Source: Pseudopyrenochaeta lycopersici
Taxonomy: Eukaryota; Ascomycota; Dothideomycetes; Pleosporales; Pseudopyrenochaetaceae
NCBI GenBank assembly: GCA_003313425.1
Contig: NHZP01000015.1
Span: forward strand, 992,001-1,056,000
DNA: 64,000 nt
Direction: 5' to 3'
Positions 44,452 through 55,986 of the stretch are shown one piece after another (position 1 is the stretch's first letter; the number at the start of each line of letters is the position of its first letter). The notes under the pieces were generated by a model. It made no database searches and had not been told where the DNA came from. It saw nothing but the letters and a program-made list of their open reading frames with translations. The position numbers and the translations under genes are program-made.

Positions 44452-45540
44452 TTAAGTGCAACTAAATGATTCGAGCTGGGACTTGGAGCCGATGTCTGCA
44501 TTGTGTTGTTCTTGCTGCCTCTCTGACGAAGATGCAGTCTCAGGTGAGATGGTTCCACTTGAGAATGAACTTCCCGAAGATGGCAAGACAAGAATAGGAC
44601 GTACTACCCCGGAAGCTAATCTATCGGCTTCTCGCTGCACGTAAGTCCTCAGCCGGCTATCAGGGCAGTCGGTATGCTGCCCCACAATGTCCATGAGCTC
44701 CCGCATCCCACCCTTTAGCATTTCCACTTCGGCCTTGAGTGCTCTATTCTTTCGCTCCACATCTCGGGCTGTCTCGACAAGCTCTTCTTGTTGCATCTTT
44801 TGCTTGCTCCGACATTTGCTTGCAGCTTTACGATTCTTCTCAAGGTATATAGCTCTCGCGGAGCCTGGTTCCGCAAACTCAGACCTACGTCTTCGTCCGG
44901 TTTTGGGAGGTGTTGTGGTTGGAGATTGCACTTCGAAACTCGTTTGCAAGCTGTCGCGTCGACGTTTGGCAGGCATCTGCTGACGGTCGGCGGTAAAATG
45001 CATGAACTTCGAGGACTGAGGGGACTGGGGCTGCTCGCCGTAGGGGAAAGCACCACTTGACTGGGGAGAGATGTGGTCTGAGTCAAAACGCGTTGCCAAA
45101 GGCGATACAGCAGTCGCATCCTGATGGTTGTCTTGCACGTTGGTAGGGGTGAACATCAATGATGAAGAGTAGAGAGCGGGGTTGGCCAGAGCGAGGGCTG
45201 ATGCGTTCGGGTCCATCTCTGCTCTAAAGGCGAGGTTGGTATACGTGCGTTGCGCATGAGGAGTCTGGTTGTGAGCACGGTTGCTGTTTTGATTGAAGGA
45301 TTTCTTCGGTTGGAAAGCTGAGTCAAGCGGGAAGTGGCCGTCGGAGGTAGATATGTTGGACACTGGGAAGGTAAAGTAGTTGGCTGCCGACGAGGGAGGC
45401 TTGTCTCCGCGGGGAGTGATCGCCCAATCATTCGGTGTCCCATGCAAAGTGGGCCTTTCGGAGATCGTTTTATGGTCCAAGTCAGGTCCGTGGTAGCGAA
45501 AGCCGCCGAGGGACTGCATTTCCAGTAGACGGGTTGTCAT
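44452..45540 (-). CDS. bZIP transcription factor, ATF/CREB type
   Basis: Single-exon gene of 362 residues. The basic region at about 228-248 reads RAIYLEKNRKAASKCRSKQK, with the N-x7-R contact pattern of ATF/CREB bZIP proteins. Heptad hydrophobics L254, V261, L268, L275 and L282 form the zipper. The first 220 residues are Ser/Pro/Asn-rich and contain short S/T-P sites (PQSPQSS, QSPTTTPPK) typical of MAP-kinase-regulated activators. The tail after the zipper is Ser-rich. By the basic region it resembles AtfA/Atf1-like stress regulators, but the N-terminal domains of AtfA are not recognisable, so I leave the gene unnamed. About 2 kb without genes lies upstream. Confidence 0.85.
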   Translation of the reverse strand: MTTRLLEMQSLGGFRYHGPDLDHKTISERPTLHGTPNDWAITPRGDKPPSSAANYFTFPVSNISTSDGHFPLDSAFQPKKSFNQNSNRAHNQTPHAQRTYTNLAFRAEMDPNASALALANPALYSSSLMFTPTNVQDNHQDATAVSPLATRFDSDHISPQSSGAFPYGEQPQSPQSSKFMHFTADRQQMPAKRRRDSLQTSFEVQSPTTTPPKTGRRRRSEFAEPGSARAIYLEKNRKAASKCRSKQKMQQEELVETARDVERKNRALKAEVEMLKGGMRELMDIVGQHTDCPDSRLRTYVQREADRLASGVVRPILVLPSSGSSFSSGTISPETASSSERQQEQHNADIGSKSQLESFSCT

Positions 45541-47614
45541 GAGGGGGAATCCCTTCGTCGAAGAAGTGTATGGATGATACCTTATTGTCTGATGTGATTG
45601 ATTGTGGATTGGGTCGGGGGTCAGCTGAATGGGACTCAGGTGGCTTTACATCGAAACACAGGCACTAAAAGGCAAACGTTTCTTGGGTCAAACGCCCAGA
45701 AACTGGGGTGGGTTTGCGACCTGTGGGACGATCATGATGCAACCGCACTGATAGTACGCAAGAAAGGCCGTGGTAATACCAGGGGCATCAGAAGCGCCAT
45801 AGCACATCAGTCGAACAAGCACTATGGTTGGCTTGAGTGAAGCGACGCCCATGTCAGCGGTACAATGCCGCAATTGCCGTCCGTCTGCTGGATGAATGGC
45901 GGTCTCATTTGGCATCCTTCGTTTGGCAAGCCACGAAACCGCGTGGTACGTGAATTGGAGGAGTGAACCATGTCGATCCGGCCGTTATGGCCGCCCTCAC
46001 ACGAGTGGATCCGCTGCGTGCTCGGCCTGGAAATTCTTCAGCACGGGGGACTTGTCCGTGGCCAATAGGAAACAGCTCCCGGCAAGAAACCGCTCCAACA
46101 CCACGCCATGTGCTTGAACCCCCACAATTTAGTCAGTACACACAAGACAAACCCCATTCCAGCTCGCCTTGTGTCGTATTGGCATTGAAAAATATCATCA
46201 GTAGATTCAACGCGGAACCGCTTGACAGCAGACTGGTAGCCACACATACCCACAATGTGGCCGTTTTTGCTTCGAAATTTCGGCATCGGCTGCCGCCTAT
46301 GGGAACTGGACATAGTCGGGGCAGCCGGCGCATACACTGTACACAGAAATCACTGCGCACAGTAGTACAATTAAACAGCATATACGCATATCGGTCCTAT
46401 TCTAGCAGCTCCTCGACACTTTGCATCCAGCAAAGCTCCATCCATGCCCACCCTCGTCGTATGACGTCATCCCAAATGGTTTCCCGATGATCTCTCCGCA
46501 ACTATACAAATTCGACGCTTAAGATTTCGCTTCTCAACTGCGAACGTCCACTAGCATCGCTAATCGTCTTGCCCGTCCGCCTGTCGTTCAATCCTCAAGT
46601 AGTCTAGGAGAATAAAAGAGAAGATCGTGAGCCCTAACCAAAGTCTCTTTCCCAATGCCAAATCTTGGACAGCTGTCATTTGTCAGTTGCCTAGCATTCC
46701 ATGTCGACTTCCAGTCCTCTCTCCGTTATTTTTGGCTCCCTTTTTTGACACACAATATCGCATGATTCCTCTCTTGTACCGAATATGCCAACTCGGCTTG
46801 GCCTAATGCTTAGCGCTCCCCGATGTGTCGTAAGGCTCATGAATCTGTATTGACAACATCAACAACTGTTCGGTAAATCTTACCTCACCCAATGAGAAGA
46901 TCCCCATTTCTTGGACGTCTCACAGGCACCAATGACGTTGCCTCTGGAGATAGGGATACATGTAATGCCCGCCGGTTTCCGCGGAGCCTAGCTGCAATAA
47001 CACAATATTTCATTCTTCGACTGGGGTCCGGCATACTGCATGTAGAGACGCGATCTGAATCTTAGCCTTATTGTGCCTTCACATGTGAATCATGATTTGT
47101 CCAAATACATGGCTTGGTCATAGGGCTGGACTTAAATTTAACCAAACCACACCCATAAAAATGTCGCTCACGGCCTAATGAATCAAGCAAAGCAATAAGC
47201 GAAGCTAGCTTTGGAGCTGAACGAGTAGAGAACATCAAGCAATAAAGTTTGGTATGCACTCCATCACCTTCCACATCACAAGTCAATTTTAGCACTGGCA
47301 TTGGCCGATGGTATCCGAATGGAAGACTTTACACGTCCTGCTATGAGAGTAGAATGCTTGAATGGCTGCACAAGCAAAAATGTAAGTCTTGCAGATCATG
47401 AAACTGCCGATTGAATCGACGAGTGGTGAAGTGTCGCAAGCTTTGGTCCCAGACTTCATTGATGTAGAGTAGCCGCTTTGTCGGAAAACTGTATCCGCAT
47501 TTGGACTAAAGCGAGGTTGAGCAATCCCTCCCCCGCCTCCAAGACTTCAATGTATACAAGGACTTTCAACTGTCGGCACGTCTGAGTGATCTTTCCATCT
47601 ATAAGTTGTTCACA
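45541..47614. other. Long divergent intergenic region
   Basis: About 2.07 kb between the divergent bZIP and NmrA-like genes. No supported gene; frames up to 175 codons (45963-46490) lack motifs. It probably holds the extended bZIP promoter. Confidence 0.45.
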
Positions 47615-48532
47615 ATGCGCGTTGTTGTCTTCGGCGCATCCGGAGTACAGGGTCGGCACCAGGTCCACGCTCTCGCTCGGGCAAACCACTCAGTTGTCGC
47701 AGTCAGCCGCAACCCCAAACAACTACTTATAGACGAGAAAATCATCGAGACCTTCGCGGCAGATTTCACCGAAATGGATACCATTCATAAAGTAATTCAA
47801 GGCGCAGACAGAATTTTCTTGAACCTTCCATCTACATCTTTCAATCCATCCGAGCCCATCATTGCTGCAGCAAAAGCCATTGGCGATGCCGCGAAGCATG
47901 CCAACGTCCCACTTATCGTGTTCAATACAAGCATGCCGGTGCCAAAAGAGATGCAAAATATCAAAGCTCAGGATGATCGGAGGGAAATGAGGAGAATACT
48001 GCGGGACTCGGGTGTACCAACCATAAGTATCGAACCGGTGGTATATCTCGACAACCTTTTAGAAGGCTGGGCATTGAGCCCAATTCGCGATCGAAATACT
48101 ATTGTCTACTGCCATAAAGCAGATCTCCAAGTGTCATGGATATGCCATCATGACGTTGCACAGCTTATGTTGGCCGCGATGCATCGAACTGATCTCGCTG
48201 GGCGCAACATTCCAGTTGGTGGCCCAGAAACTGTTCGGCTCGAGCAGTTAGCTGAAAAGCTGTCAAGAGCCTGGGGCAAAACGCTTGGCTATGAGAACCA
48301 GACCGTACTAGAATTTTGTGAGGGGATTGGCAAGACGATGCAGGGAAGAGGATTGGAGACAGATAGGATTGTGAGTCAGATGTTCAAAGCGTATACATAC
48401 TACAATGAGGCACCAGACAAGCCTTTCAATATTGATATGCGGTCTGTGGTGGATGAACTGGGAGTGGAATTAACACCAATCGAGCAGTGGGCAAAGAAGA
48501 GGAGTCCGTGGAATGACAAGGGATATTATTGA
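47615..48532 (+). CDS. NmrA-like NAD(P)-binding protein
   Basis: Single exon, 305 residues, start MRVVVFGASGVQG. The glycine pattern G7-x-x-G10-x-x-G13 at the very N-terminus after a hydrophobic beta strand is the atypical short-chain dehydrogenase/NmrA dinucleotide motif. Further family features are a downstream VAVSRNPKQL segment (basic residues that would contact NADP), GADRIFLNLPS, and a C-terminal PVGGPETVRLEQLAEKLS region. The catalytic Tyr-x-x-x-Lys is not evident, so a sensor or isoflavone-reductase-like role is possible. NmrA itself controls nitrogen repression through AreA, but this protein belongs to the broad family and need not be that regulator, despite the nitrate genes elsewhere in the window. 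Confidence 0.85.
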   Translation: MRVVVFGASGVQGRHQVHALARANHSVVAVSRNPKQLLIDEKIIETFAADFTEMDTIHKVIQGADRIFLNLPSTSFNPSEPIIAAAKAIGDAAKHANVPLIVFNTSMPVPKEMQNIKAQDDRREMRRILRDSGVPTISIEPVVYLDNLLEGWALSPIRDRNTIVYCHKADLQVSWICHHDVAQLMLAAMHRTDLAGRNIPVGGPETVRLEQLAEKLSRAWGKTLGYENQTVLEFCEGIGKTMQGRGLETDRIVSQMFKAYTYYNEAPDKPFNIDMRSVVDELGVELTPIEQWAKKRSPWNDKGYY

Positions 48533-49787
48533 ATGCATATAACGAAAGCGCCAACGACGAAAAACCTTGATTTTTTATTTCAAGTCTTCCACTTCATTCG
48601 CCGGCCTTCACCGCTTTTCAATTGTTGTACTGTTAGTACAGGACTGGCTACCCATTGCCCTAGGCTGCCACAGCTAAATCTGCACTCAGAGCGGTGGTCA
48701 CCAACACTTGTCACGAGCTATTGTAGACACTTTTCCCATTTTGAACCCAAGTATGAGATGGCCCAGAACGAGCAAGTCAATACACTTACACGAGGCAACT
48801 ATGCCAGGGTGTCCAAGTTGTTACCTACACAAGACTTGCTTCTATGGCAGGCCATTTTGACTGATGTCCTTGAACAAGGCAATCTATCTTTTGGTCATGA
48901 CCTGCAAACCACCTAGTCTCTAAAGCGTTGTAGAGCGCCACGTTTAATTCCGCTGACGCCAGGTTGCAGGGTAATAGAATGTCACTTTTCATAATGGTAG
49001 GTTCCCATTCCGTCTGCAAAGATAATTAGGTATTCGGCCAGGTTTTGATGCCACTTTAGGGGCGCGTTCAACTGGTTTGGGTCCTCGTAGAGACCGCAAG
49101 ATTTGTTCGATCCAGAGACAGCCTATATCAGAGAACCTATAGCGAACAGTTTATCGTATCCATGGCCTCTATCACGTACCTTTGGAAAAGCGAGTTTGGG
49201 GATCGATAGTCAAATCTCGATCAACTGGATTTCTAAAATCGTATACCATAGCAGGGTGTTACACACTGTGGTGTATGTACTCCGATTGTCGAATGCTTGC
49301 ACATGTATATCGCATATCAAGGTAGGAGTTTACTGGCAAAGTACGGATTAGTTTTACATTCGCCCGAGTGGCGACATCAAAATTTTTGCGTCAACCTTGC
49401 ATTGGGAGCCAATTGGGAGGGTACTGGCGGCTGGTGAGTGACGTGAATTGACTCTGGTAGGCTAGCTGCATGTTTTTGAGAAACCGACTGCGCCCCAGGG
49501 GTGTGGCGGCGATGTTACAGCTTTCAGTTGAAATTCAGGACGAGATGCAAATCTATGTATGAGCCTTGGAAAGTGGCTTCCGTAAACTAATACTCTTTGA
49601 AGTCCAGCGTCCTGGATGGTACTTCAGCCCTGTACGAGATGCTCACATAGCAGGGTCGCATCAAGGGTCCGCCACGGTCTTCAATGCCACGTCGTGACTA
49701 TCGTGACCCAAGATAAATGCAAGCACTGATCTGAGTTCTGCCTTGGTATGTTTTCACATCTTGTTGTGAGTCCTTCTACGCCCGTTC
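48533..49787. other. Convergent intergenic region, no gene seen
   Basis: About 1.25 kb between the stops of the NmrA-like and Rad26-like genes. The plus-strand frame continuing from 48533 has no motif. Nothing recognised. Confidence 0.45.
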
Positions 49788-51891
49788 TTATACACTGCTC
49801 GCACTACTGTATACTCTCCCAAAAGCGTCTCCTTCTTCGAGGCTAAGTCCTTCATCCAGAATAGCATGCGCCATGTCCACCACAGCGTCTTCGATGCCAG
49901 ACTCCAGCACCAGGCCCTCGCTGAAGGCGAGACGCGTCAGGGCCACCAAATATGCATGTTGTCCTCCTAAAGTATTGACAAGCTTGCTCTTGATGTCAAA
50001 GTCGGCATTACTGGTCGCGATGTGGTAGATGAGTTTCATAATTGTATTGACGGACTCGACCTGCTGGTGTTGAGTTGGCGACAGCGGCTGCCTGTACAGG
50101 CTTGTAATGCAGTAATCAAGATACTTGATGAGCCTGCCGATGCAGAGCCTGTTCTGTGCCAGGCGTGTGGATCCATGCTGGGAGATTGAGAATTGTGAAA
50201 GTACAGAAAGGACGAGAAGTCGCAAGTCCCAAACATCTGTTTCGGGGACAGTCGTCGGTGTTGCAGATGGAACAGAAGGCTCAGGGATAGGCTTAGGCGT
50301 TTCTGTGAACAAATTTGTGAGCCGATTGACGAGAGCGTCCTCATTGCTAACTTGGTTGTCAAGAGCCGAGTCTGTGGATGATATGGGCCCGATTGAAGAG
50401 ACAAGGGCAGAGGTGCTGAGTATACGCAGCATGAGTGAAATCTGTAGTCGCGAAAACTCCTTGTTGAGAAGCATGATGGTGAAAGTGGAGGGTATTGCTT
50501 GCCAAAAGCGATATATGGCATGTGCATCTGAAGAGGACACGCAGCTTGTTGCAATGAGGTAGAGCAGCTCAAGACAGTCCACGACGTCGATTTGAGAGGC
50601 AATGTCCCTCTGGGTTGCAGAGTAGAGGTCGGCAATGGCTTTCGGGCCACCTTTGCTTGCTTTTGAAATTGGATTGGACACGAGGTCGACAAAGGCTATT
50701 ATGAGCGGCACAGTGCGCTCGGCGACTTGGACGGCCAGTTGGGCGGGCTCACAGGCCAGGATGAAGTGCATGGCGTCGAGGATGAGATAGGTGGGAGCAT
50801 AGTGCCTCTCGTTCTGACAGCGCTTCCACAGGTCGAGGAGGATGTGGCAGATTCGCAGGGCAAAGACATGGACATCAGACGTGGGCGCGGCGGCCAGGGC
50901 ATCGAAGACAATCGAGGACAGCTTCTTGGCGGGCTGTGAAGGGAAAGCATGCTGTGCCAGAGCCTCGAGAATACGGTCTGTGCCGTTGGACGAGGGGTAG
51001 GATAGCAGACGGCGCAGGAAAGAGAAGCGGCGGTCGTCGTGGCGAAAGTGCTCGAGGAGGGCGGCGTCAATGTGGGCTTCAGCAGCCGGGCGCGGCTCCC
51101 TCTGCTGTGGCCGGCTCCGTGGCTCGCTCAACTGCAGGGCGGGCAAGGGGACGGGGCTCTGGTCGGCGGCGTGCCGCTTGCGCTTCCCAGCCTGTCTCGG
51201 CGTGGCCGTCTTCTGCCTTTCACGACGGGAGGGAGAGGCCATGACGACGTCGTCGTCGTCGAAGCCGTCGCGGAGCAGGTCCCTCGACCTGTGGGCGCGC
51301 TTTGGAGTGCCTGCCGGGCTAGGTGCGCCCGCCGCGCTCGCCTTTGGCCGCGAGGGCATGGCGTTTGCTGCACGGCGGGCCTCGTGCTGGTCGAACATGG
51401 TGTTGGTCTGGGCCGACTCGTTGTCGCGCCGCAGCTTCTCCATGTCGGCGCGCAGCCTGGCCATGTCGGTGCTGTACGAGTGCTTCTGGTCGGCCAGCTG
51501 CCGCTCGTACCGCCGCGTATCTGCATCGTGGCGGCGTCTGAGGGTGTCTGCCTCGCCCGCCTTTGTCTGCAGCTTTGCGCGGAGGTCGTCGGTGTCGCGC
51601 TTCTCGCGCGCCCTGTCCTGCTCCAGCTGCGCGTCTGTTAGCCGGGGACGACATGCTCGGCCATGGCATCTGGGGACGCACCTGCTTTATGCGCTGGAGG
51701 AGCTGGAAGGCGCCTGCCTCGTCGCCGACCTCGTCGCCGTCGAACGCAGGTGCGGCGGGCGGGCGCTGCGTCGCGCGCAGCGCCTCGGCCTCGAGGTGCT
51801 GCAGCGTGTCCCCGGGCAGGTCATCGAGGTCATGGTCGGAAAAGCCAAAGTCGTCGCAGTCGTCGTACTCGTCGTAGTTGGCCTCGTCCAT
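49788..51891 (-). CDS. Rad26/ATRIP (Ddc2)-like checkpoint protein
   Basis: Exons 51682-51891 and 49788-51626 with a 55-bp intron (GTGCGT...GCGCAG), giving 682 residues. The acidic N-terminus contains YDDCDDFGFSDHDLDDLPGD followed by TLQHLEAEALRATQ, the pattern at the start of fungal Rad26/ATRIP proteins, which carry the ATR (Mec1/Rad3) kinase to RPA-coated single-stranded DNA. Residues about 65-130 form a charged coiled coil (LEQDRAREKRDTDDLRAKLQ...), as in ATRIP dimers. A basic patch follows (RAHRSRD, GKRKRH), then a helical-repeat C-terminal half. The conservation visible by eye is mainly N-terminal, so the assignment is moderately strong. It shares a 267-bp divergent promoter with the CDP-diacylglycerol synthase gene. 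Confidence 0.75.
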
Positions 51892-52158
51892 GCCGCTCGC
51901 CCTGCCTGCCTGTGGCCGCGATTTCACATGTGGGCCGCGTCGCCAAGCCTAGTCTGAGATGACGTCCTCGTCCGTCCGTCCTTTTCACAACCTGCCCTGC
52001 GAGCTGCTGGTGCCGTCAAACCTCCCCGGCTTCACCACCCCCAGCCCTCGCCCTCCCACCCCCCATCCACCGTGTCGCCGTGTCGTGTCTCCCCTTCTCC
52101 CAATCTCCACCCCCAGCCCGGCCGCCCCCCGACGCTCCCGGCGCCTCCGCTCCTCGCC
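51892..52158. promoter_or_regulatory. Bidirectional promoter, rad26-like / cds1
   Basis: 267 bp between divergent start codons. The right half (52030-52155) is strikingly C-rich on the plus strand, a pyrimidine-rich leader common just before fungal starts. No TATA box seen. Confidence 0.5.
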
Positions 52159-53655
52159 ATGGCGCGTCCTCGAAAGGACGTCAAGTTCCAGCACCGGAGC
52201 GCCAGCAACGGCAGAGCTCGACGGCCCTCGCAGAGCATGTCTGAGTTCAGCGAAGAGCCCGCCAGCCCTACCACTAATGGCGCCCCGCCAGCCCCCGTAC
52301 GCCCACCCCCTTCTACCTGCTGCTCCCACAAACTGACAGCGCCAGGTACCAGAAGTCCCCCAGCAGACCGAGTACGAGAAGAAAAAGGCAAACTTCATAA
52401 CCCGGACAACATGGACTCTGGTCATGATAGCCGGCTTCTTCTGGGCCCTCGGCGCTGGTCACCTCTACATCATCATCATCGTCACCGCCGTCCAGGTCAT
52501 ATCCTTCAAGGAGGTCATCGCCATAGCAAACGTCCCGAGCAAGGCCCGTAGCCTGCGCTTCACCAAGTCGCTCAACTGGTACTTCCTCGGCACGGCCATG
52601 TATTTTTTGTACGGCGAGAGCGTCATCTACTACTTCAAGCACATCCTCATGGTTGACCGCCTGCTGCTTCCGCTGGCTACCCACCATCGCTTCATCTCCT
52701 TTATGCTGTACATTATAGGTATGTTCTCTGCCTACCGCGCCCCACGGTCTCCCCAAACTGATTAGCTCAGGCTTCATCTTCTTCGTCTTCTCCCTGCAAA
52801 AAGGCCACTACAAGTTCCAGTTTACCCAATTCGCCTGGACTCACATGGCCCTCTTCTTGATCGTTGGACAGGCCCACTTTGTCATCAACAACATCTTTGA
52901 GGGCTTCATCTGGTTCATCTTGCCCGTGTCCATGGTCATCACGAATGACATCTTTGCCTATCTTTGTGGCATTACTTTTGGACGCACCCCCTTGATCCAG
53001 ATTTCGCCCAAGAAGACGTGGGAAGGCTTCCTCGGCGCTTGGTTCTTCACCGTTCTCTGGGGCATTGGCCTAACCCACTTCCTGGCCCAGTACAAGTACT
53101 TCATTTGCCCCGTCAATGTGCGTATATTCGACAAGAAGTGTCCACTGCCTTACTGATCAATTACAGGATCTTGGTGCAAACATCTGGTCTGGCCTCGAAT
53201 GCAAGCCCAACCCGGTCTTCCTGGCGCGCAATTTTACCCTCCCGTTCGTCCCTGATGGCCTTCCCATTCCACGAACATTCAACATCATGCCTGTCCAGTT
53301 TCACGTCTTCATCCTCGGAACATTTGCCTCCCTCGTTGCACCTTTTGGTGGCTTCTTCGCCTCGGGCCTCAAGCGCACCTTCAAGATCAAAGACTTTGGC
53401 GACTCCATTCCAGGACACGGAGGTATGACAGACCGTATGGATTGCCAATTCATTATGGGGTCCATTGCCTTCTTCTACTATTCAAGCTTCATCGCTATTC
53501 ACCACACAACCGTCGGCGGAGTTATTGAGGCAGCCATCACAGGACTCACACATGAGGAGCAAATGGAGGTTGTCAAGATTCTGAGCAAGCATCTCGTGAA
53601 TCAAGACGTCATCTCACCAAAGGTAGGCACAATGTTCGACTCGATGCATTACTAG
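52159..53655 (+). CDS. cds1: CDP-diacylglycerol synthase (phosphatidate cytidylyltransferase)
   Basis: Converts phosphatidic acid and CTP to CDP-diacylglycerol, the precursor of phosphatidylinositol and cardiolipin; an integral ER membrane enzyme. Exons 52159-52296, 52346-52718, 52771-53117 and 53167-53655, giving 448 residues; introns are 49, 52 and 49 bp. The PROSITE-type CDP-diacylglycerol synthase signature is complete at about 352-378 (S-x-x-K-R...K-D-F...P-G-H-G-G-x-x-D-R-x-D). Several hydrophobic segments precede it (LVMIAGFFWALGAGHLYIII; FLIVGQAHFVINNIF; FFTVLWGIGL). The N-terminal 50 residues are Arg/Ser-rich and cytosolic. The length matches yeast Cds1. Confidence 0.95.
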
Positions 53656-54141
53656 TACTTGGCTGACTTTCTTCGAGATACTTGATCTTCTTTCAGCACA
53701 GTTGAAGAGGAGGTGAGGGTAGCGCTCCGTCTCTACTCAGATGCTTTGCAGGAACCTTGATACGACACATTCGACTCAACGCTTCGCAGGATGTGAGGAA
53801 CTTGGGGGGGGGGGGGGGGGGTTCAGCACGTAACGGTTTTGAGCTGTGGTTGATTGTATTTGGACGTATATACCCTCTCCACATGCATCCGTCTCTGGAG
53901 GCGAGACGGTGAATTCTTTTTATTACTTGAGGTGGGAGAGTCATACCTTAGAAAAGGATGGATAGTATTGCAACAATGGTAATAATAGAAAGTAAATCGT
54001 GATCAACAAATGTGAAACAACAATGCAATGTGGGTGCTCTTGTGGTGAAGTTGCTCAACCGAGGCTCCGTGCACAGGCCAGTATCTAACCACAAGCTTCC
54101 TCATTCGAGAATGTTCACAGGACTGCACATCACCATTGCCA
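53656..54141. other. Intergenic region with G18 tract
   Basis: About 490 bp between cds1 and the PPR gene. It contains an uninterrupted run of 18 G at 53804-53821. No gene. Confidence 0.55.
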
Positions 54142-55986
54142 ATGCCACCGCGGCCCTTTATCAACGGCACACTATGGCGATGTCTTTGCCCGGGCTTCCC
54201 CCTAAGTGCACCGGCTCTGCACATGGCAAGAGCGGGAGCTAGCCTTGCACACCATGCGCCGCGAAGAGATGCATCGACAAGTTTCCAACCCTTCGACCAG
54301 CGAGCCCGGCCGCCATCCTCCAGGACGTCACGAGATAAATATCCTCTCGCACGGCTTCCTACGCATGTCCTCTATGAACATGTACGTGCTGAGGGCGCCA
54401 AAGGCCACTTTGACGAGGTACTGGCCATGTGCAGGGTGCTGGTGAAGGACAGAGGGGAGGCGCTGAATAAAGACATGTACACGGCGCTACTGCACAGTCT
54501 TGTGAGCTCCAACAACGGCACAGCAGGGAAATTGCGCAAAGTTCTCGACGAGATGGGCTTCTGGGCCGCCACAGATGGGTCCTTAGGAGGGCAAGGGAGG
54601 ATCGAGCTGGATGCGCGGGGCTGCGAGTGTGTCCTCGAGGTACTTGCGGTCCACCCTGACTACCTCCTCCGTACCGAAATTCTCGAGTACATGAAGTCGC
54701 GCTGGTTCACGCTATCAGGCCGTGGGCAGAACTTCGTCGTGGCAGGAATGCTGCGGGAACGCCACTTCGAACATGCCCTGGAAATGCTGGAAGAAATGAT
54801 GCGCAAGAAGGTTAGGGTCGAGGACTGGCTGTTTGACAAGGCCGTGTGGATGCTGCTCGAATTTGGAGAGGTCGAGGAAGCATTCCACGTGCTGAACCTC
54901 AAGGGACATGCGCAAAACAAGGCCGGCGGAACAAGCAGCGTCAAAATCAGTGATGCACTTTGGGGGGCGTTGCTGGACGCTGCAAGCCAAAGACAGCTGG
55001 CGAGTGCCATACATGCAACCATTCTCCCACAAACTAACCATCGATAGCACGAAGCCACACGCATGGTATGGATGACGCAAGTTCAAACCGGCTATCTTAA
55101 GCCTGCTACGGGAGCCTGCCTTTCCGTCCTGGCCCTAGCTTCACGATACGGAGACGTACAGCTTGCCACTGACGTCTTTCGTGCACTCACAGATCGTGAA
55201 ACTACTTTTACAACCCATCACTACGAACTTCTCATAACCACCTACCTCAAGGCCAACGATCTCGCCGCCGCCTTGTCTGTCATCCTAATCATGGGTGACG
55301 CGAACCTCAAAGTAGATACCGGGACATGCCAGCCTTTATACTGGCACATGTGCACCGAAGGAGAAGATCAGGATAATCGACCAATGCAGGCCTTTAGCCT
55401 GCTGCAAGAATTCGAGGCCACGGGGCGCAAGATACCCACTGCTGCGGTAAACGCTTGCATTCAAGCCAGTATCACTCTGAATCGCTTCGAAGAAGCCATC
55501 GAAATCTACAAAGCTTTGCACACCGTCTCACATGCCGGTCCCAACACTCAGACTTTCAATAATTTGTTCAGGGGCTGTCATCGGACTGCGCGCAAAGAGC
55601 TTGCCATGTTTTTCGCAAACGAGATGATTCAACTTGGACTCGAACCAGACCAGATTACCTACGACCGCCTCATCCTAGTATGCGTGCAATCCGGCGATCT
55701 GGAAGATGCCTTGCTCTATTATGAAGAGATGAGAAACGGGTCTATGAAGCCTAGGTTGCGGACGTGGGAATTATTGATTTACAAGTGTGTGGTACAGGGG
55801 GATGAGAGGGCGGTTGCATTGCTGAAAGACTACAAAGACGGGGTGGAAGAGCCTCGCAAGCGCGTGGAGAAGGCGGTCATGGATCGCTTTGCGGACGGGA
55901 TCATGCCAGTCACAATGGAAGGCACGCGAAGAAATGTTGAGAATACGCGGCCTGAGAGTACGGGGGCTGCAGATGTCGAGTCATGA
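54142..55986 (+). CDS. Pentatricopeptide (PPR) repeat protein, mitochondrial
   Basis: Probable mitochondrial RNA-binding protein. Start MPPRPFINGTLWRCLCPG, Arg-rich and acid-free, fits an import presequence. Exon 1 runs to 54999 and exon 2 is 55048-55986, giving 598 residues if the 48-bp intron is the GC-AG type (GCGAGT...ACTAAC...TAG). An alternative canonical GT-AG splice (55004-55054) also keeps the frame but replaces HEA by AT. Helical pair repeats of about 35 residues are visible: HFDEVLAMCRVLVKDRGEAL, HFEHALEMLEEMMRKKVRVE, GPNTQTFNNLFRGCHR and EPDQITYDRLILVCVQSGDL, the last two with the PPR sequence x-P-(D/N)-x-x-T-(Y/F). The neighbouring sugar transporter is unrelated. Confidence 0.8.

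Noticed and set aside
45963..46490. 175-codon plus-strand frame
   Set aside because: No start context or motif; His/Ser-rich random-looking sequence.
47615..48532. Calling this gene nmrA and linking it to the nitrate block
   Set aside because: The NmrA-like family is broad; family membership and 35 kb distance do not support the specific regulator.
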